Shown here: piece by piece, positions 35,559 through 44,541 of the stretch
Position numbering within the stretch: the first letter of the stretch is position 1
Layout of the letters: each line of letters opens with the position of its first letter
Source of the DNA: Nocardia acididurans
Lineage (GTDB): Bacteria; Actinomycetota; Actinomycetes; Mycobacteriales; Mycobacteriaceae
Assembly: GCF_016741815.1 (NCBI RefSeq)
Contig: NZ_JAERRJ010000005.1
Coordinates: 495,860-559,859, forward strand
Reading direction: 5' to 3'
Length of the DNA: 64,000 nt
The notes under the pieces: generated by a model
Told to the model about the DNA's origin: nothing
Database searches by the model: none
Seen by the model: only the letters and a program-made list of their open reading frames with translations
Made by a program: the position numbers and the translations under genes

Positions 35559-35559
35559 G

Positions 35560-35595
35560 ACCACGCCACCGGAATGCGTTCCGGCGCACCGTGGT
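35560..35595. terminator. Bidirectional hairpin between ligB and the amine oxidase gene
   Basis: ACCACG/CGTGGT outer arms and CCGGAA/TTCCGG inner arms form an interrupted stem between the two convergent genes. Confidence 0.65.
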
Positions 35596-37221
35596 TCAGG
35601 CCGTGCGTACGCCCAGCTCCCGACATGCGCGGGCGGCGCTTTCCAGCGCTCCTTCGATCCAGGCGCGGCCCCGGGTGGAGGTGCTGTCCCCGGCGAAAGC
35701 CAGGCGGCCGTCCATTTCCGTGGTTCGGGTGTCGGGCCCGATCTCGACGGCCTGGCCGGGCAGGTAGACCGCGGCCTCACCGTCGGCCCAGCGGTCCGAA
35801 GCCCAGGAGTGCGAGGCGAATCCGCCGGTCCAGGTCTCGCGTACGCGCGGCCCGTGCACTTCGGTGAGGTGGGCGAGGCATTCGGCGGCGCGCTCGGCCG
35901 GCGGTAGCGCATCCCAGGCGCGGGCGTCGTCGGACCAGGTGTAGGAGGCGATGACGACGCCACCCGCGCCTTCGGGATGGGAGGGGTAGACGGTCAGCCG
36001 GGGCGGCGCGTCGGTGACATCGATGCCGCCGTGGCCGGGCCACCAGCGCTCGGAGAACTCCAGGAAGGTCTTGGTCGCGGCGTCGTAGTGCAGTTCGGCG
36101 ATGGCGCGCCGCTTGCCATAGGACAGTGCGGGTGCGAAGGACATGTGCCGCAGCAGCGTGAACGGTGCGGTCACCAGTACCCGATCGGCGTCGACGGTCA
36201 CCTCGTCCGGACCGTAGGTGACGCGCATCCGATGGCCGCGGCCGTCGATGGCCGTCACCTCCGCGCCGGTCATGATCTCCGCGCCCGCGGCGCGCGCCGC
36301 GGCGGCCAGCGCGGTGGTCAAATGCTCTGTACCACCGACGATTTCGACGATATCGGTATTCGGCGCGAGGTTGTATGCCGTCATCAGATTGTGCGTCATG
36401 CTCAGTGCCATGCGCGCCGTGAGCCCCTCGGTGGACCCCACATAGTCGAGGTGCGCCTCCGAATTCCCTTGCCCGAGCAGCCATTCCCGCAGCGATACCT
36501 CGTCGTAGCGGGCCAGATAGTCCGTCCATTCCCGCACCCCGGCCCCCGGACCCACGCCCGCCTGGGTGAGCGCATCGTCCAGAATGGCCCGCCCACGCTG
36601 CGCTCCGATCCCGAACAGGGTGGTGATCGGCGCGGGATCCCTGTCGTATTCCGATCGCGTCACCGACACATCGCCGACGGTGATCCGCCGCTCGGAATGA
36701 TGCATGAGGAACGGCCGAGTGGCGACGCCGAGCTTGTCCAACACCCCGGTGACCAGCGTGTGCGAAGTGGGGATGCGCATGGCCCCCGCCTCGCCGTGCC
36801 CGCCGGTACGGGCGAAGGGTTCGCGCAAGGTGCGGATGCGCCCCCCGATCCGGTCCGCACCCTCCAGCACCCGCACCCGATGACCAGCCCGCGCCAGCAC
36901 CCAGGCCGAGGCCAGTCCGGCAACCCCCGCCCCCACAACGACGACCTCACCCGCGTCCGCCTGCCGCCGCGGCCCCGCCCCGCCCAGCAGTTCCTGATAC
37001 CGCGCAAGCAGACTGCCGCCATCCTCATCGACACCAACGATGTCCCGAGCCACCATCCGGGCCCGATCCACCCTATGAGCAGGCACCTCGGCCGCTACCG
37101 TCCGGACCGGGTCCTCCCGATCGGTGACCAACACCCCACCCGCCGCCCCCAGCGCCACCCCCATCGCGCCGACCGCGCCCATACGCAGAACGTCCCGCCT
37201 GGTGCGAGTGTCATCGCCCAC
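35596..37221 (-). CDS. Tat-exported flavin monoamine oxidase
   Basis: The product (541 aa) starts with a twin-arginine signal (TRTRRDVLRMGAVGAMGVAL), implying export of a folded flavoprotein. FAD binding is shown by GEVVVVGAGVAGLASAWVLA, GADRIGGRIRTL and a C-terminal RLAFAGDSTSTRGRAWIEGA; the amine-oxidase core fits L-amino-acid/polyamine oxidases. GTG 37221 is chosen because GGGGAG lies 8 nt upstream; the frame is open to 37281. It likely oxidises amines outside the cytoplasmic membrane, releasing H2O2 and ammonia. The substrate is unknown. Confidence 0.9.
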   Translation of the reverse strand: MGDDTRTRRDVLRMGAVGAMGVALGAAGGVLVTDREDPVRTVAAEVPAHRVDRARMVARDIVGVDEDGGSLLARYQELLGGAGPRRQADAGEVVVVGAGVAGLASAWVLARAGHRVRVLEGADRIGGRIRTLREPFARTGGHGEAGAMRIPTSHTLVTGVLDKLGVATRPFLMHHSERRITVGDVSVTRSEYDRDPAPITTLFGIGAQRGRAILDDALTQAGVGPGAGVREWTDYLARYDEVSLREWLLGQGNSEAHLDYVGSTEGLTARMALSMTHNLMTAYNLAPNTDIVEIVGGTEHLTTALAAAARAAGAEIMTGAEVTAIDGRGHRMRVTYGPDEVTVDADRVLVTAPFTLLRHMSFAPALSYGKRRAIAELHYDAATKTFLEFSERWWPGHGGIDVTDAPPRLTVYPSHPEGAGGVVIASYTWSDDARAWDALPPAERAAECLAHLTEVHGPRVRETWTGGFASHSWASDRWADGEAAVYLPGQAVEIGPDTRTTEMDGRLAFAGDSTSTRGRAWIEGALESAARACRELGVRTA

Positions 37222-37413
37222 GATTGCAACTCCCCGGATAGAGGAAACAATTGCTGCAAGTTTGCACCACGAAGGTTCCAAAGGCGCTCATCGCGCGCCG
37301 GAATTTCGAATTGCCGGTCGGCCAGCGAAACCCCCTGCCCGGTCGGCTTTACCTGAAGCGCACTCGAGGTTCTAACCTCGCTTGTACTGCGTCAAACCGA
37401 CCGAGGAGAAGCG

Positions 37414-37806
37414 ATGACCACCGCTGCGGCAGCAACAGTGCTGGAACAGTACGAAGCAGCCTTCAACACCAACGACGCCGACGCCATGAACGCATTGTTC
37501 TGGGACGAAGCAACTTTCGTGAACTTCAGCGGCAGTGTGTCCACCAATCGCGCCGACCTGCTGGCCAAACAACGCTTCGTCTTCGCCGAAAACGGTCCCC
37601 TGCACGACATCAGCGTCCGCTACGACGTAGAACGAACCATCGAACTGGCACCATCCTTCGTGCAGGTGGTCGCGCGGCAACACAGCCGCGATACCAGCGC
37701 CTCCACCCCCGACCCGATGCACGGCGTCATCATCCTGACCCTCGAACAGCGCGAAAGCGAATGGCGTATCCGCACTGGCCAGAACACCCCGGTGAGCGTC
37801 GTTTAG
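37414..37806 (+). CDS. NTF2-like protein (SgcJ/EcaC or AtzH type)
   Basis: The 130-residue protein shows VLEQYEAAFNTNDADAMNAL, FWDEATFVNFSGSVSTNRAD and a C-terminal VIILTLEQRESEWRIRTGQN, the layout of the SgcJ/EcaC and AtzH NTF2-like families. Members are ligand-binding or accessory subunits. ATG 37414 has GAGGAGAAGCG directly upstream. It is divergent from the amine oxidase gene across 192 bp and may be related to it, but this is only positional. Confidence 0.82.
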   Translation: MTTAAAATVLEQYEAAFNTNDADAMNALFWDEATFVNFSGSVSTNRADLLAKQRFVFAENGPLHDISVRYDVERTIELAPSFVQVVARQHSRDTSASTPDPMHGVIILTLEQRESEWRIRTGQNTPVSVV

Positions 37807-37836
37807 CGCCATCGGGCACAGGTCGCCATTCACGAA

Positions 37837-38375
37837 TCAATATGCGGCACTGAAGTATTCGTTCACGGTCCAGGTCTTCGCGCGGAGTTCGGGGTGCTGC
37901 GGGTCGTCGGTGACGGTGATCGTCGCGCGGGCCAGGTCGATCTTCATACCGTCGGCCACGAACTGCTGGCTGTTGGCGGTAAGGTGAAAAAGGTGCCTTC
38001 GAACGGGTCCGGGCGCAACCCCGGGGCCGATGCGCGCATGACGCGGGTGCCGGTTCGGTCCTCGCACACCACGAATCGCTGGTCGCCGCCCGCGCGAGTG
38101 CCCTGGACCGTGGTCACCGGTCGGCCGGTGGTCTGCCCGACCAGCAGGACCAGGCGTTCGGGGTCCTTGCAGCGGGCGAACGAGTCGCGGTAGCCGTACG
38201 CGTCGGTACCGGCGGGCAGTGTGCCGTCGGTCTGTACCGGGGCGGCGGTTGTGGTGGTCGGCGGTGTCGATGAGCGCGACGACGTGACAGCGGATTCCTG
38301 ACCGGAACACGCCCCCATCGAGCTGATCACCGCGGCCCCCGCCAATGCCGCAAAGCATTTCCGTGCCGAGATCAT
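37837..38375 (-). pseudogene. Putative lipoprotein gene with a frameshift
   Basis: ATG 38375 encodes a lipoprotein signal (CFAALAGAAVISSMGACSG) and a Thr-rich linker, continuing to PGLRPDPFEGTFF. At the run of five T (plus-strand A, 37987-37991) the frame breaks. The natural continuation, HLTANSQQFVADGMKIDLAR and TWTVNEYFSAAY, lies in another frame and ends at 37837. One extra base would restore a protein of about 179 aa. The family is not recognised. As with the DHFR-like gene, either mutation or a homopolymer sequencing error could explain it. Confidence 0.72.
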
Positions 38376-38451
38376 CCACGGAGGCTAGCAATCCAGACGA
38401 CAGGAGGGAGCGTGCTACGGTTGCGGCCCTGTATTGATCTTCGGGGGCAGG

Positions 38452-38994
38452 GTGCGATTCCAACTGGTTGTGTGTGCGTTGACCGTCACGGTGACCGGTG
38501 GGCTTTCCGCAGGGTGTGGCCAGCCGGTTCCAGCGGCACTCCCCGTGTGCGACAAGACATTCGACTTCCGCGCTGGAGTAGAGCCACTGGGACCGCAGAG
38601 CACGCTGTGGACCGAGATTCGCAAGGCGGCCGAAGGCGCCGAACCGGTGACTTTGGCAGAACTCACACGGCTGGCCGGCTGGGCCGAAGGAACCTGGGAC
38701 CGGATGGTGCATGTGCCCGCGGACGCGACGGCAGCGGAACTGAACGCGGCCTCCGGCATCTCCGATTTCTGCTGGTCCAATATGCCGCAGAGCTGGTCGA
38801 TCAGCGTGGAGCAGACAATTCGCGACGGAAACCTGCTGTTCGTACCGGGCACGACCCCGCTCCAGTCGGTATTCGTGAGCGACATCTCACGCACCATCGA
38901 ACTCGGCGACAACCCCCTGGAAGTGGTCCACCCGAATACTCTTCTCACGCCGAAGGACCACTACAGCGGCCGACGGCTCACCACCGTCGAGTAA
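38452..38994 (+). CDS. Putative lipoprotein (180 aa)
   Basis: From GTG 38452 the product starts VRFQLVVCALTVTVTGGLSA and continues GCGQPVP, with LSAGC as a good lipobox. The mature part (CDKTFDFRAGVEPLGPQSTL, WDRMVHVPADATAAELNAAS) has no recognised family. A TTG start at 38434 is possible. It is divergent from the frameshifted lipoprotein gene and is probably exposed on the outer side of the membrane. Confidence 0.68.
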   Translation: MRFQLVVCALTVTVTGGLSAGCGQPVPAALPVCDKTFDFRAGVEPLGPQSTLWTEIRKAAEGAEPVTLAELTRLAGWAEGTWDRMVHVPADATAAELNAASGISDFCWSNMPQSWSISVEQTIRDGNLLFVPGTTPLQSVFVSDISRTIELGDNPLEVVHPNTLLTPKDHYSGRRLTTVE

Positions 38995-39169
38995 CCCGCC
39001 CCCTCTCCTAACATCGCCCACCCTCTGAGCGGGGCTCCTGGAACGAATGTCGAGGTACACGGCAAGGTGACCTGACCATTGGGAAACGCGACCGTGGTGG
39101 TCCGGTAGAGATTGGTCAGCCCGATCGCCGCCGAGTTCGGCGACGGCTGAAATGCGTTAGCGTCGTCGA

Positions 39170-40108
39170 GTGGAGCTGCGTCAGTTGCGATATTTCCTCG
39201 CGGTGGCCGAGGAGCGCAATCTCACCAGGGCCGCCGACCTGGTCGGGATCCGGCCGACCTCGCTGAGCCAGCAGATCATCGCGCTGGAACGCGAGCTCGG
39301 TGCCGCGCTGTTCGTACGCACCGCGGCGGGAATGTCGGTGACACCGGCTGGACTGCGACTGGTGCCGCACGCGCAGGCAGCGGTGGACGCTACACGCTGG
39401 GCACAGCGTGCGGTGCGGGAGAGCCACGCTCTTCGTGTCGCTGTGACGCCCGGAGCGCCGCCCCAGTTCGCGGCAGCGATCTGGCAGGCAGCGGGGGATC
39501 CGGCCGCCGAGATCACCGATATGCAGACCGCAGAACAGCTTTCGGCGCTGCGGGCGGGAACCCTCGACGCCGGAGTGCTCCTGCTGCCCACCGACCTGGC
39601 CGGACTGGAGCATGCGGTCGTCGCCGATGTCGAGCTCGGTGTCGTAGTCGCGGACGGGCACCGGCTGGCACAGCAGCAGGCACTGCGATGGACCGACCTC
39701 GAGGGCAGCGCACTGCTGTGGTTCGCGCGTTCGGCGGCGCCGGGCTACCACGACGCCGTCCGCGAATCCTGGACGCGCGCGGGCTGGCAGCCCGCCGCGA
39801 TTCGCGAGAGTTCGCCGCGCCGAGCGTTGTTCACCGCCGAACTCGGTTTCGGAGGCGATGTCCTCGCTCTCCGCCCGGCCTGGGATGTCCGCCCCGGCGA
39901 CGGATTGTCGTGGATTCCGTTTGCCGCCGAGGCAGCCCGCATCCGCTACGCCCTCGTCTGGAACACAACGGATTCCGCCGCCGCCCGCTACCGCGAGATA
40001 GCGGCTGACCTGGCGTGTGCGGTTCCGCCACAGGCTCATCCGGTACCGCCTCGTGGACAGGCCACCCGGCGATCGGCTCAGATGGAGAGCGATCAGGTCA
40101 CGCCCTAG
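39170..40108 (+). CDS. LysR family transcriptional regulator
   Basis: The 312-residue regulator begins MELRQLRYFLAVAEERNLTR with the HTH AADLVGIRPTSLSQQIIALE and continues into an effector domain from about residue 85 (LRVAVTPGAPPQFAAAIWQA). The C-terminus is extended by a proline-rich stretch. GTG 39170 matches the family start. A DUF6506 gene follows 32 nt later on the same strand and may be cotranscribed or regulated by it. Confidence 0.88.
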   Translation: MELRQLRYFLAVAEERNLTRAADLVGIRPTSLSQQIIALERELGAALFVRTAAGMSVTPAGLRLVPHAQAAVDATRWAQRAVRESHALRVAVTPGAPPQFAAAIWQAAGDPAAEITDMQTAEQLSALRAGTLDAGVLLLPTDLAGLEHAVVADVELGVVVADGHRLAQQQALRWTDLEGSALLWFARSAAPGYHDAVRESWTRAGWQPAAIRESSPRRALFTAELGFGGDVLALRPAWDVRPGDGLSWIPFAAEAARIRYALVWNTTDSAAARYREIAADLACAVPPQAHPVPPRGQATRRSAQMESDQVTP

Positions 40109-40140
40109 CGCGGCCGAACCACACTTCGAGAGGTACCGAG

Positions 40141-40443
40141 ATGGCGCTCACCGCATGGGGATTCATCTACACTGCGTCCGGCAGTGATCCGGCTCGGGAA
40201 ACGGTCGTCGAAACTCCCAGCTGCCGCTCGGTATTCGTCGGAGTGAACGATCCCAGCCAGGTGGTCGACGTGGCGCGGCGACTGGTCGAAGGCGGCGCGC
40301 AGTTGATCGAACTGTGCGGTGGTTTCGGCCCCGTCTGGACCGCCCGGGTGATCGAGGCGGTCCAGGGAGCGGTGCCGGTGGGCGCCGTGGCCTACGGCAC
40401 TGAGGCCGTCGACCAGGTGCACGCGCTGTTCGCCGACCACTGA
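40141..40443 (+). CDS. DUF6506 family small protein
   Basis: The 100-residue product (MALTAWGFIYTASGSDPARE) has the pattern of a conserved small alpha/beta family in actinobacteria: VETPSCRSVFVGVNDPSQVV, LVEGGAQLIELCGGFGPVWT and VGAVAYGTEAVDQVHALFAD. No catalytic role is known. ATG 40141 has GAGAGGTACCGAG before it. It follows the LysR gene closely. Confidence 0.72.
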   Translation: MALTAWGFIYTASGSDPARETVVETPSCRSVFVGVNDPSQVVDVARRLVEGGAQLIELCGGFGPVWTARVIEAVQGAVPVGAVAYGTEAVDQVHALFADH

Positions 40444-40574
40444 CCGAACCGGTGTCCTGATGGCGAACCACCGGACGATCAAATGGCGAACGATTCGGAC
40501 TGCTGCTCCTCGCCACCGGAAATGCCTTCTGTAACAGTCGGTGTCGCTATCCCGCAGTCGCAGGACGGATACTT

Positions 40575-40999
40575 CGCACGTGGAGAGCTGAATCGCTCAC
40601 GGCCGACCAGCTCCGCCCGCGGGCCGTGGAGCCGTCGCAATTGTCGCTGATCGGATTGGTCCGCCACCCGACCGACGTCGAACTGGGCTGGTTCACCCGC
40701 ATCTTGTCCGGCGCGGATACTCCCTTCGTCCACTGGCGCGCCGACGCACCGGACGGCAACGATTTCCACGTCGAAGACGCGACGTAGAAGAATCACTGCG
40801 GTTGTGGCACAACACATATGCCCGATCCCGTGAGACCGCCGAGGCCTGCGAATCGCTCGACACTTTCGGGATACATGAGCCGACCGGCGACCGATTCAGC
40901 TTGCGCTGGATCCTCACCCACATGATCCAGGAATACGCTCGGCACAACGGGCACGCCGACCTCCTCCGCGAGCGAATCGACGGCCAGACAGGCACATAA
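40575..40999 (+). pseudogene. DinB/DUF664 family gene remnant
   Basis: Reading from about 40575, WRAESLTADQLRPRAVEPSQ and LSLIGLVRHPTDVELGWFTR match the DinB-like DUF664 family until a stop at 40785. Shifting by one base near 40780 recovers VEESLRLWHNTYARSRETAE, FSLRWILTHMIQEYARHNGH and ADLLRERIDGQTGT to a stop at 40999. The usual N-terminal 40-50 residues are missing. So the gene has both a 5' truncation and a one-base deletion. The intact family has metal-dependent or thiol-transferase-like folds. Confidence 0.78.
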
Positions 41000-41228
41000 C
41001 AGCGTTCCCACCCCATGAGTCCACGTCATCCGCACATCCACGCCGCTTACAAAGCCGTTCGGGACAGTCAGACCGGGCCCGCCGTACGCACCCTCATGCC
41101 GAGTTTCGTGCATCCAACTGGTCCATAAGGGCCTCCTTGCAGCCCTCTGGCTACTCCGTGGATCTCGGGAGTGAGGGTGTTTGGCCTCTGGAATCAGAAC
41201 GGAGCGTTGAAGTGTCGACTTGCCACCG

Positions 41229-42107
41229 TCAGCCCCAGGCCCCGGGCGCCCGGACAGGTGTAGTGAGTTCGGCGACTACGCCGTAGTGGTCGCTGGCTTG
41301 AACCTCATCGCGGGGCTTTACCCCGATCAGGTCGACGGACTGCACCTCGAGCGTGGGCCCGAAACTCCCTCCTCGCACCATCACGTAGTCGATGCGCCGC
41401 CCGGCCGCGGAGAACATGTCGCCGCGGGCTACGAGCGGGTTGTCCGGGGTGAACGTATGCCCGGGATCGTTGGGGCGCAGGGCTTCCCACGCGTCGTGAT
41501 AGCTGACGCTCATCCCTGCCAGTGACTGTCGGCCGGTCCAGAACCGTATGCTCGACGAGTCCGGGCCGGCGTCGAAATCGCCGACAAGGACAACGTGCTC
41601 CTCTTGGTCGCCGAGGACCTTTTCGATGAATCGGGCCGCCTCGACCGCCTGCAACTCCCGTTCATGTTCGTAGTCGAACTGGAAGACCGGTTTGTGGTGG
41701 ACGACATGCAGTGTTCCCAATGGCTGTGGAGCACGGATTTCGGCGACGACCACTGCCGACCAGGGGTACACGGCCGCGCGAGCGGTGACGCCCAGGTCGT
41801 GTTCGTGAATCTTGTCGATCGGCCAGCGGCTGGCCAGCGTCAATCCCACGCCGTCAGGCGTTGTCCGAGAGTGCCACGCGACGTGCCAGCCCGGGCCCAG
41901 CAGGTCAGAAATGCCCTGGTCCCGATCCGCACCGGCATCGACCTCTTGGAGAGCGACGATGTCGGGGTCGGTTGCTCGTAGGTGTTCTGCGACAACCTTC
42001 TTCCGGAGGTGCCAATCAGCAAGCAGTGGCGACAACACATTGAAGGTTGCTACTCGCACCGATTCTCGGGATATCGCGGGGCTGGTGCTCGGCTTCGGAT
42101 CGATCAC
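41229..42107 (-). CDS. Endonuclease/exonuclease/phosphatase (EEP) family protein
   Basis: The 292-residue enzyme has the EEP landmarks in order: VRVATFNVLSPLLADWHLRK, DIVALQEVDAGADRD (metal Glu), VLVGDFDAGPDSSSIRFWTG (G-D-x-D in place of G-D-F-N), YVMVRGGSF and ASDHYGVVAEL (S-D-H). Such phosphodiesterases act on DNA, phosphoinositides or sphingomyelin. There is no signal peptide, so it is probably cytoplasmic. GTG/ATG alternatives are limited; ATG 42107 is used. Confidence 0.87.
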   Translation of the reverse strand: MIDPKPSTSPAISRESVRVATFNVLSPLLADWHLRKKVVAEHLRATDPDIVALQEVDAGADRDQGISDLLGPGWHVAWHSRTTPDGVGLTLASRWPIDKIHEHDLGVTARAAVYPWSAVVVAEIRAPQPLGTLHVVHHKPVFQFDYEHERELQAVEAARFIEKVLGDQEEHVVLVGDFDAGPDSSSIRFWTGRQSLAGMSVSYHDAWEALRPNDPGHTFTPDNPLVARGDMFSAAGRRIDYVMVRGGSFGPTLEVQSVDLIGVKPRDEVQASDHYGVVAELTTPVRAPGAWG

Positions 42108-42436
42108 GATGGATATGTTCTCAGAGCCTCGTATTTCGGTTGTCCCGCAGGAACTTCAAACCCGACATGCGGTGACCCTCGCCGACGAACCCGGATGTGC
42201 CGGAGTCAAGGGCCGGGTCGGCCTCTTTCAGCAAACACACCAATCTGCCGCATTCCGCGCGGTGCGTGGAAACCAGCGCGGTCTGGCTGAAGATCAGCGG
42301 CCCGAGGCAACTCGGGCCGTTCTGATACTCGCGCTGTCGATTGCCGAAGGATCGTCCGTTGTAATCAAGAGCGGTACAGGGTCATTCGACTGCCGCTACC
42401 CTCCCTTCCGTAACCCGTCGGCGAGGAAGGCGTGTC
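42108..42436. other. Intergenic stretch without a supported gene
   Basis: No frame here has family support. The interval separates the leftward EEP gene from the small rightward gene at 42437 and must hold both promoters; no clear -35/-10 pair was identified. Confidence 0.5.
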
Positions 42437-42703
42437 ATGGCAGAGAAGGAAGCCCCGCTGGAGAACCCCGGTCTCGTCGAGGTGACGCCTGGTGACGCTC
42501 AGCGCGGAGAAACAGCGACACTGTCGATCTTCTACCGCGACGGACGTCCGGTGCTCATTGCCACGGCGGGAACAGTTCTTCCGACCGTAATCGAAGTTGT
42601 GGACGACCAAGGCCAGGCTATCGCCGCCTATGCGACCACGACCGAGCAAGTCGGCACGCAGACCAGGTTCGGCGAGTTCGACTGGCAAGGATCGATGCGG
42701 TGA
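42437..42703 (+). CDS. Small hypothetical protein (88 aa)
   Basis: ATG 42437 opens an 88-residue acidic protein (MAEKEAPLENPGLVEVTPGD) with beta-rich segments (TATLSIFYRDGRPVLIATAG, TVLPTVIEVVDDQGQAIAAY). There is no signal or membrane segment and no recognised family. GGCGAGGAAGG upstream is a plausible ribosome site. It stands between broken genes in an accessory stretch. Confidence 0.55.
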   Translation: MAEKEAPLENPGLVEVTPGDAQRGETATLSIFYRDGRPVLIATAGTVLPTVIEVVDDQGQAIAAYATTTEQVGTQTRFGEFDWQGSMR

Positions 42704-42849
42704 GCCGCGAACGGTGACCTGTCTCGCCGCCTTCACCTCTGGGCGTGGCAGCGATCCGAACCAGGCCGTGAAACATCCGATTCTGCCGCGACCCGGGCGT
42801 TCGGAACCGGCCGCGGGCTTGCTATGACCGGTGCTCTCGGTGTGTGCGC

Positions 42850-42989
42850 GGCTCGTGTGGTCGTGATCCGCTTCCGCGAAACCCACCACACTCCCGCCGA
42901 CGTGACCGCTCGCCGCGTGATCCGCCGTCCTGCTCGCCACCCCCGGCGGTTGCCTCTGGCAATCCGTCCACGAGGCAAGAATCTGTTAA
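42850..42989 (+). pseudogene. Truncated copy of the NTF2-like gene at 17264-17668
   Basis: The frame VVVIRFRETHHTPADVTARR and, after one inserted base, AVLLATPGGCLWQSVHEARI and a stop at 42989 reproduce the last 45 codons of the gene at 17264-17668. A run of 29 bases (GTGATCCGCTTCCGCGAAAC and nine more) is identical. The first two thirds of the gene are absent. It is a recent partial duplication or a remnant of recombination between related genes. Confidence 0.85.
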
Positions 42990-43090
42990 GGATCTCGAAG
43001 GCCGCGGGCCATAGTTTGGTCTTCATCGGGCTGGAAGTTGTTCAGCCGCAGATAGATTCGCGTCACGTGGCGTGAGGTCGAGGGGAATTC

Positions 43091-43438
43091 ATGAAACGGT
43101 CGGTCGTCGCTCGTATAGGCATCGTGCTCGCCGGTGTCGCCGCCGCCGCGGTGGTGAGCGCACCCGCCGCACAGGCGGACTATCCCACCGGCGCGTGCCT
43201 GGTCGTGGACAATCAACGTTCGGCGGCGGTCACGCTCACAGTGCGCAATCAGCCCTATACGGGGCGTCAGTGGACCGTGCCCGCACACGTCAGGTGGGTG
43301 CTGCTATCGGGCGACCAGGCGATCAAGAATCCCGAACGCAGCTGGTCCATCACCGCGCCGCAGGGTGAATGGAGCTACAACAGTTCGATCGAGACCGGCC
43401 GTGGGTGCAACGGCTCCTGGATCTTCACACTTCGCTGA
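43091..43438 (+). CDS. Secreted hypothetical protein (115 aa)
   Basis: The product has a clear Sec signal (VVARIGIVLAGVAAAAVVSA, cleavage near APAAQA) and a mature part of about 85 residues. The mature part has two Cys (GACLVVDNQ, GRGCNGSW) that could form a disulfide, plus several Trp. No family was recognised. ATG 43091 follows AGGGGAATTC. Confidence 0.68.
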   Translation: MKRSVVARIGIVLAGVAAAAVVSAPAAQADYPTGACLVVDNQRSAAVTLTVRNQPYTGRQWTVPAHVRWVLLSGDQAIKNPERSWSITAPQGEWSYNSSIETGRGCNGSWIFTLR

Positions 43439-43539
43439 ACTGCCACCCCATGACCTGGACGCATCTGCCGCATCGAAAATCGCATGCCCGGTTGGCAATT
43501 CGTCACCGGGCGGCACCAGAACGAGCCACAAGGAGCATC

Positions 43540-43710
43540 ATGGCGAACAGCGATGACCACGAGCCGGTCGACCCGCGAGCCAAGTGGCGCAAGCTACCTC
43601 CAGAACCCGTCCCGACGGTCGAGGAGACCCACGTCGAGGGCAGTTCCTCGGATTACTCGACGCCCAACGTCGACCCGGGGCAAGACTTCACCCGCCTCTA
43701 CGGCGGCTAG
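43540..43710 (+). CDS. Small acidic hypothetical protein (56 aa)
   Basis: ATG 43540 is preceded by an ideal AAGGAG 5 nt upstream. The 56-residue product (MANSDDHEPVDPRAKWRKLP) is acidic, proline-rich and probably disordered, ending DPGQDFTRLYGG. Because of its size it can be missed by gene callers. No family was recognised. Confidence 0.6.
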   Translation: MANSDDHEPVDPRAKWRKLPPEPVPTVEETHVEGSSSDYSTPNVDPGQDFTRLYGG

Positions 43711-43830
43711 TGGCGGCGTGGGAGGTTGTCGGCGGAGCGTGATCATCTTGTGAGGCGGATTCGCCCGGCGGGTTGGGGCCGGCGGTCCTAGGCTCTGGGA
43801 ACGCACTGTTCGTGGAGAGTCGAGGATTCC

Positions 43831-44538
43831 ATGGTGCAACAACCTCCGGGCGGATATCCGCCCGCTCAACAGCCGCGAATCACTCCGCCCGCGTGGTGGT
43901 TCGCGGTGGGGGCGCTTCTCATCGTGGTCGGCGTGGTGGGGGCGATCGCACTCGCCGTGTCGTCGTTCACGGGGATGTCGGACAAGATCGATGGCTTCCA
44001 GCGGGTCGCCATCCCGGGGTCCGGCACGGTGCAGCTCGAATCGGGGAGCTACACCGTTTACATCGAGGGGCCGGACGGGGCCACCGGCAGTGTGCTCATC
44101 ACCGCGCCCGACGGGTCCGAGGTCACGCTCGAGCCGTATTCGTCGAAGGTTACCTACTCCTTCGGCGGGCATGACGGTGAGGCCGAATTCTCGTTCCAGG
44201 CAACACAATCCGGCACCTATGACGTGACCACAGAGGGACCGTCCGGGTCGAACATCGCGATCGGCGAGGGGCTGGGCGGCGGCATCGTCGGCAGCGTGCT
44301 CGGCGCGCTCGCGCTCGGACTCGGCGGGCTGTTCCTCGGAATCATCGTGCTGATCGTGACGGCGGTGAAGCGCAGCGGCAGCAAGAAGCGGGCCGCGGCC
44401 GGATCCGGATGGGGTGGTGGCGCTCCCCCTCCCGGTCAGCAGTGGCCGGCCCAGCCCGGCCCGGGGCAGCAATGGCCCGCCCAGCCCGGACCCCAGCAGG
44501 GGCCCGGACCGTACGGCCCAGGCCCCAAGGAGTTCTGA
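43831..44538 (+). CDS. Two-span membrane protein with proline/glutamine-rich tail
   Basis: The 235-residue protein starts with a proline-rich stretch (MVQQPPGGYPPAQQPRITPP). Two membrane segments (WWFAVGALLIVVGVVGAIAL, LGGLFLGIIVLIVTAVKRSG) flank an extracytoplasmic beta-rich domain. The C-terminal tail repeats GQQWPAQPGP twice. Such proline-rich tails are common in actinobacterial membrane proteins and may bind cell-wall or cytoskeletal partners. The function is unknown. Confidence 0.72.
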   Translation: MVQQPPGGYPPAQQPRITPPAWWFAVGALLIVVGVVGAIALAVSSFTGMSDKIDGFQRVAIPGSGTVQLESGSYTVYIEGPDGATGSVLITAPDGSEVTLEPYSSKVTYSFGGHDGEAEFSFQATQSGTYDVTTEGPSGSNIAIGEGLGGGIVGSVLGALALGLGGLFLGIIVLIVTAVKRSGSKKRAAAGSGWGGGAPPPGQQWPAQPGPGQQWPAQPGPQQGPGPYGPGPKEF

Positions 44539-44541
44539 CAA

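Noticed and set aside
43831..44538. Type VII secretion or polymorphic toxin link of the proline-rich membrane protein
   Set aside because: There is no WxG motif, FtsK-like gene or toxin domain nearby. The proline-rich tail alone is not evidence.
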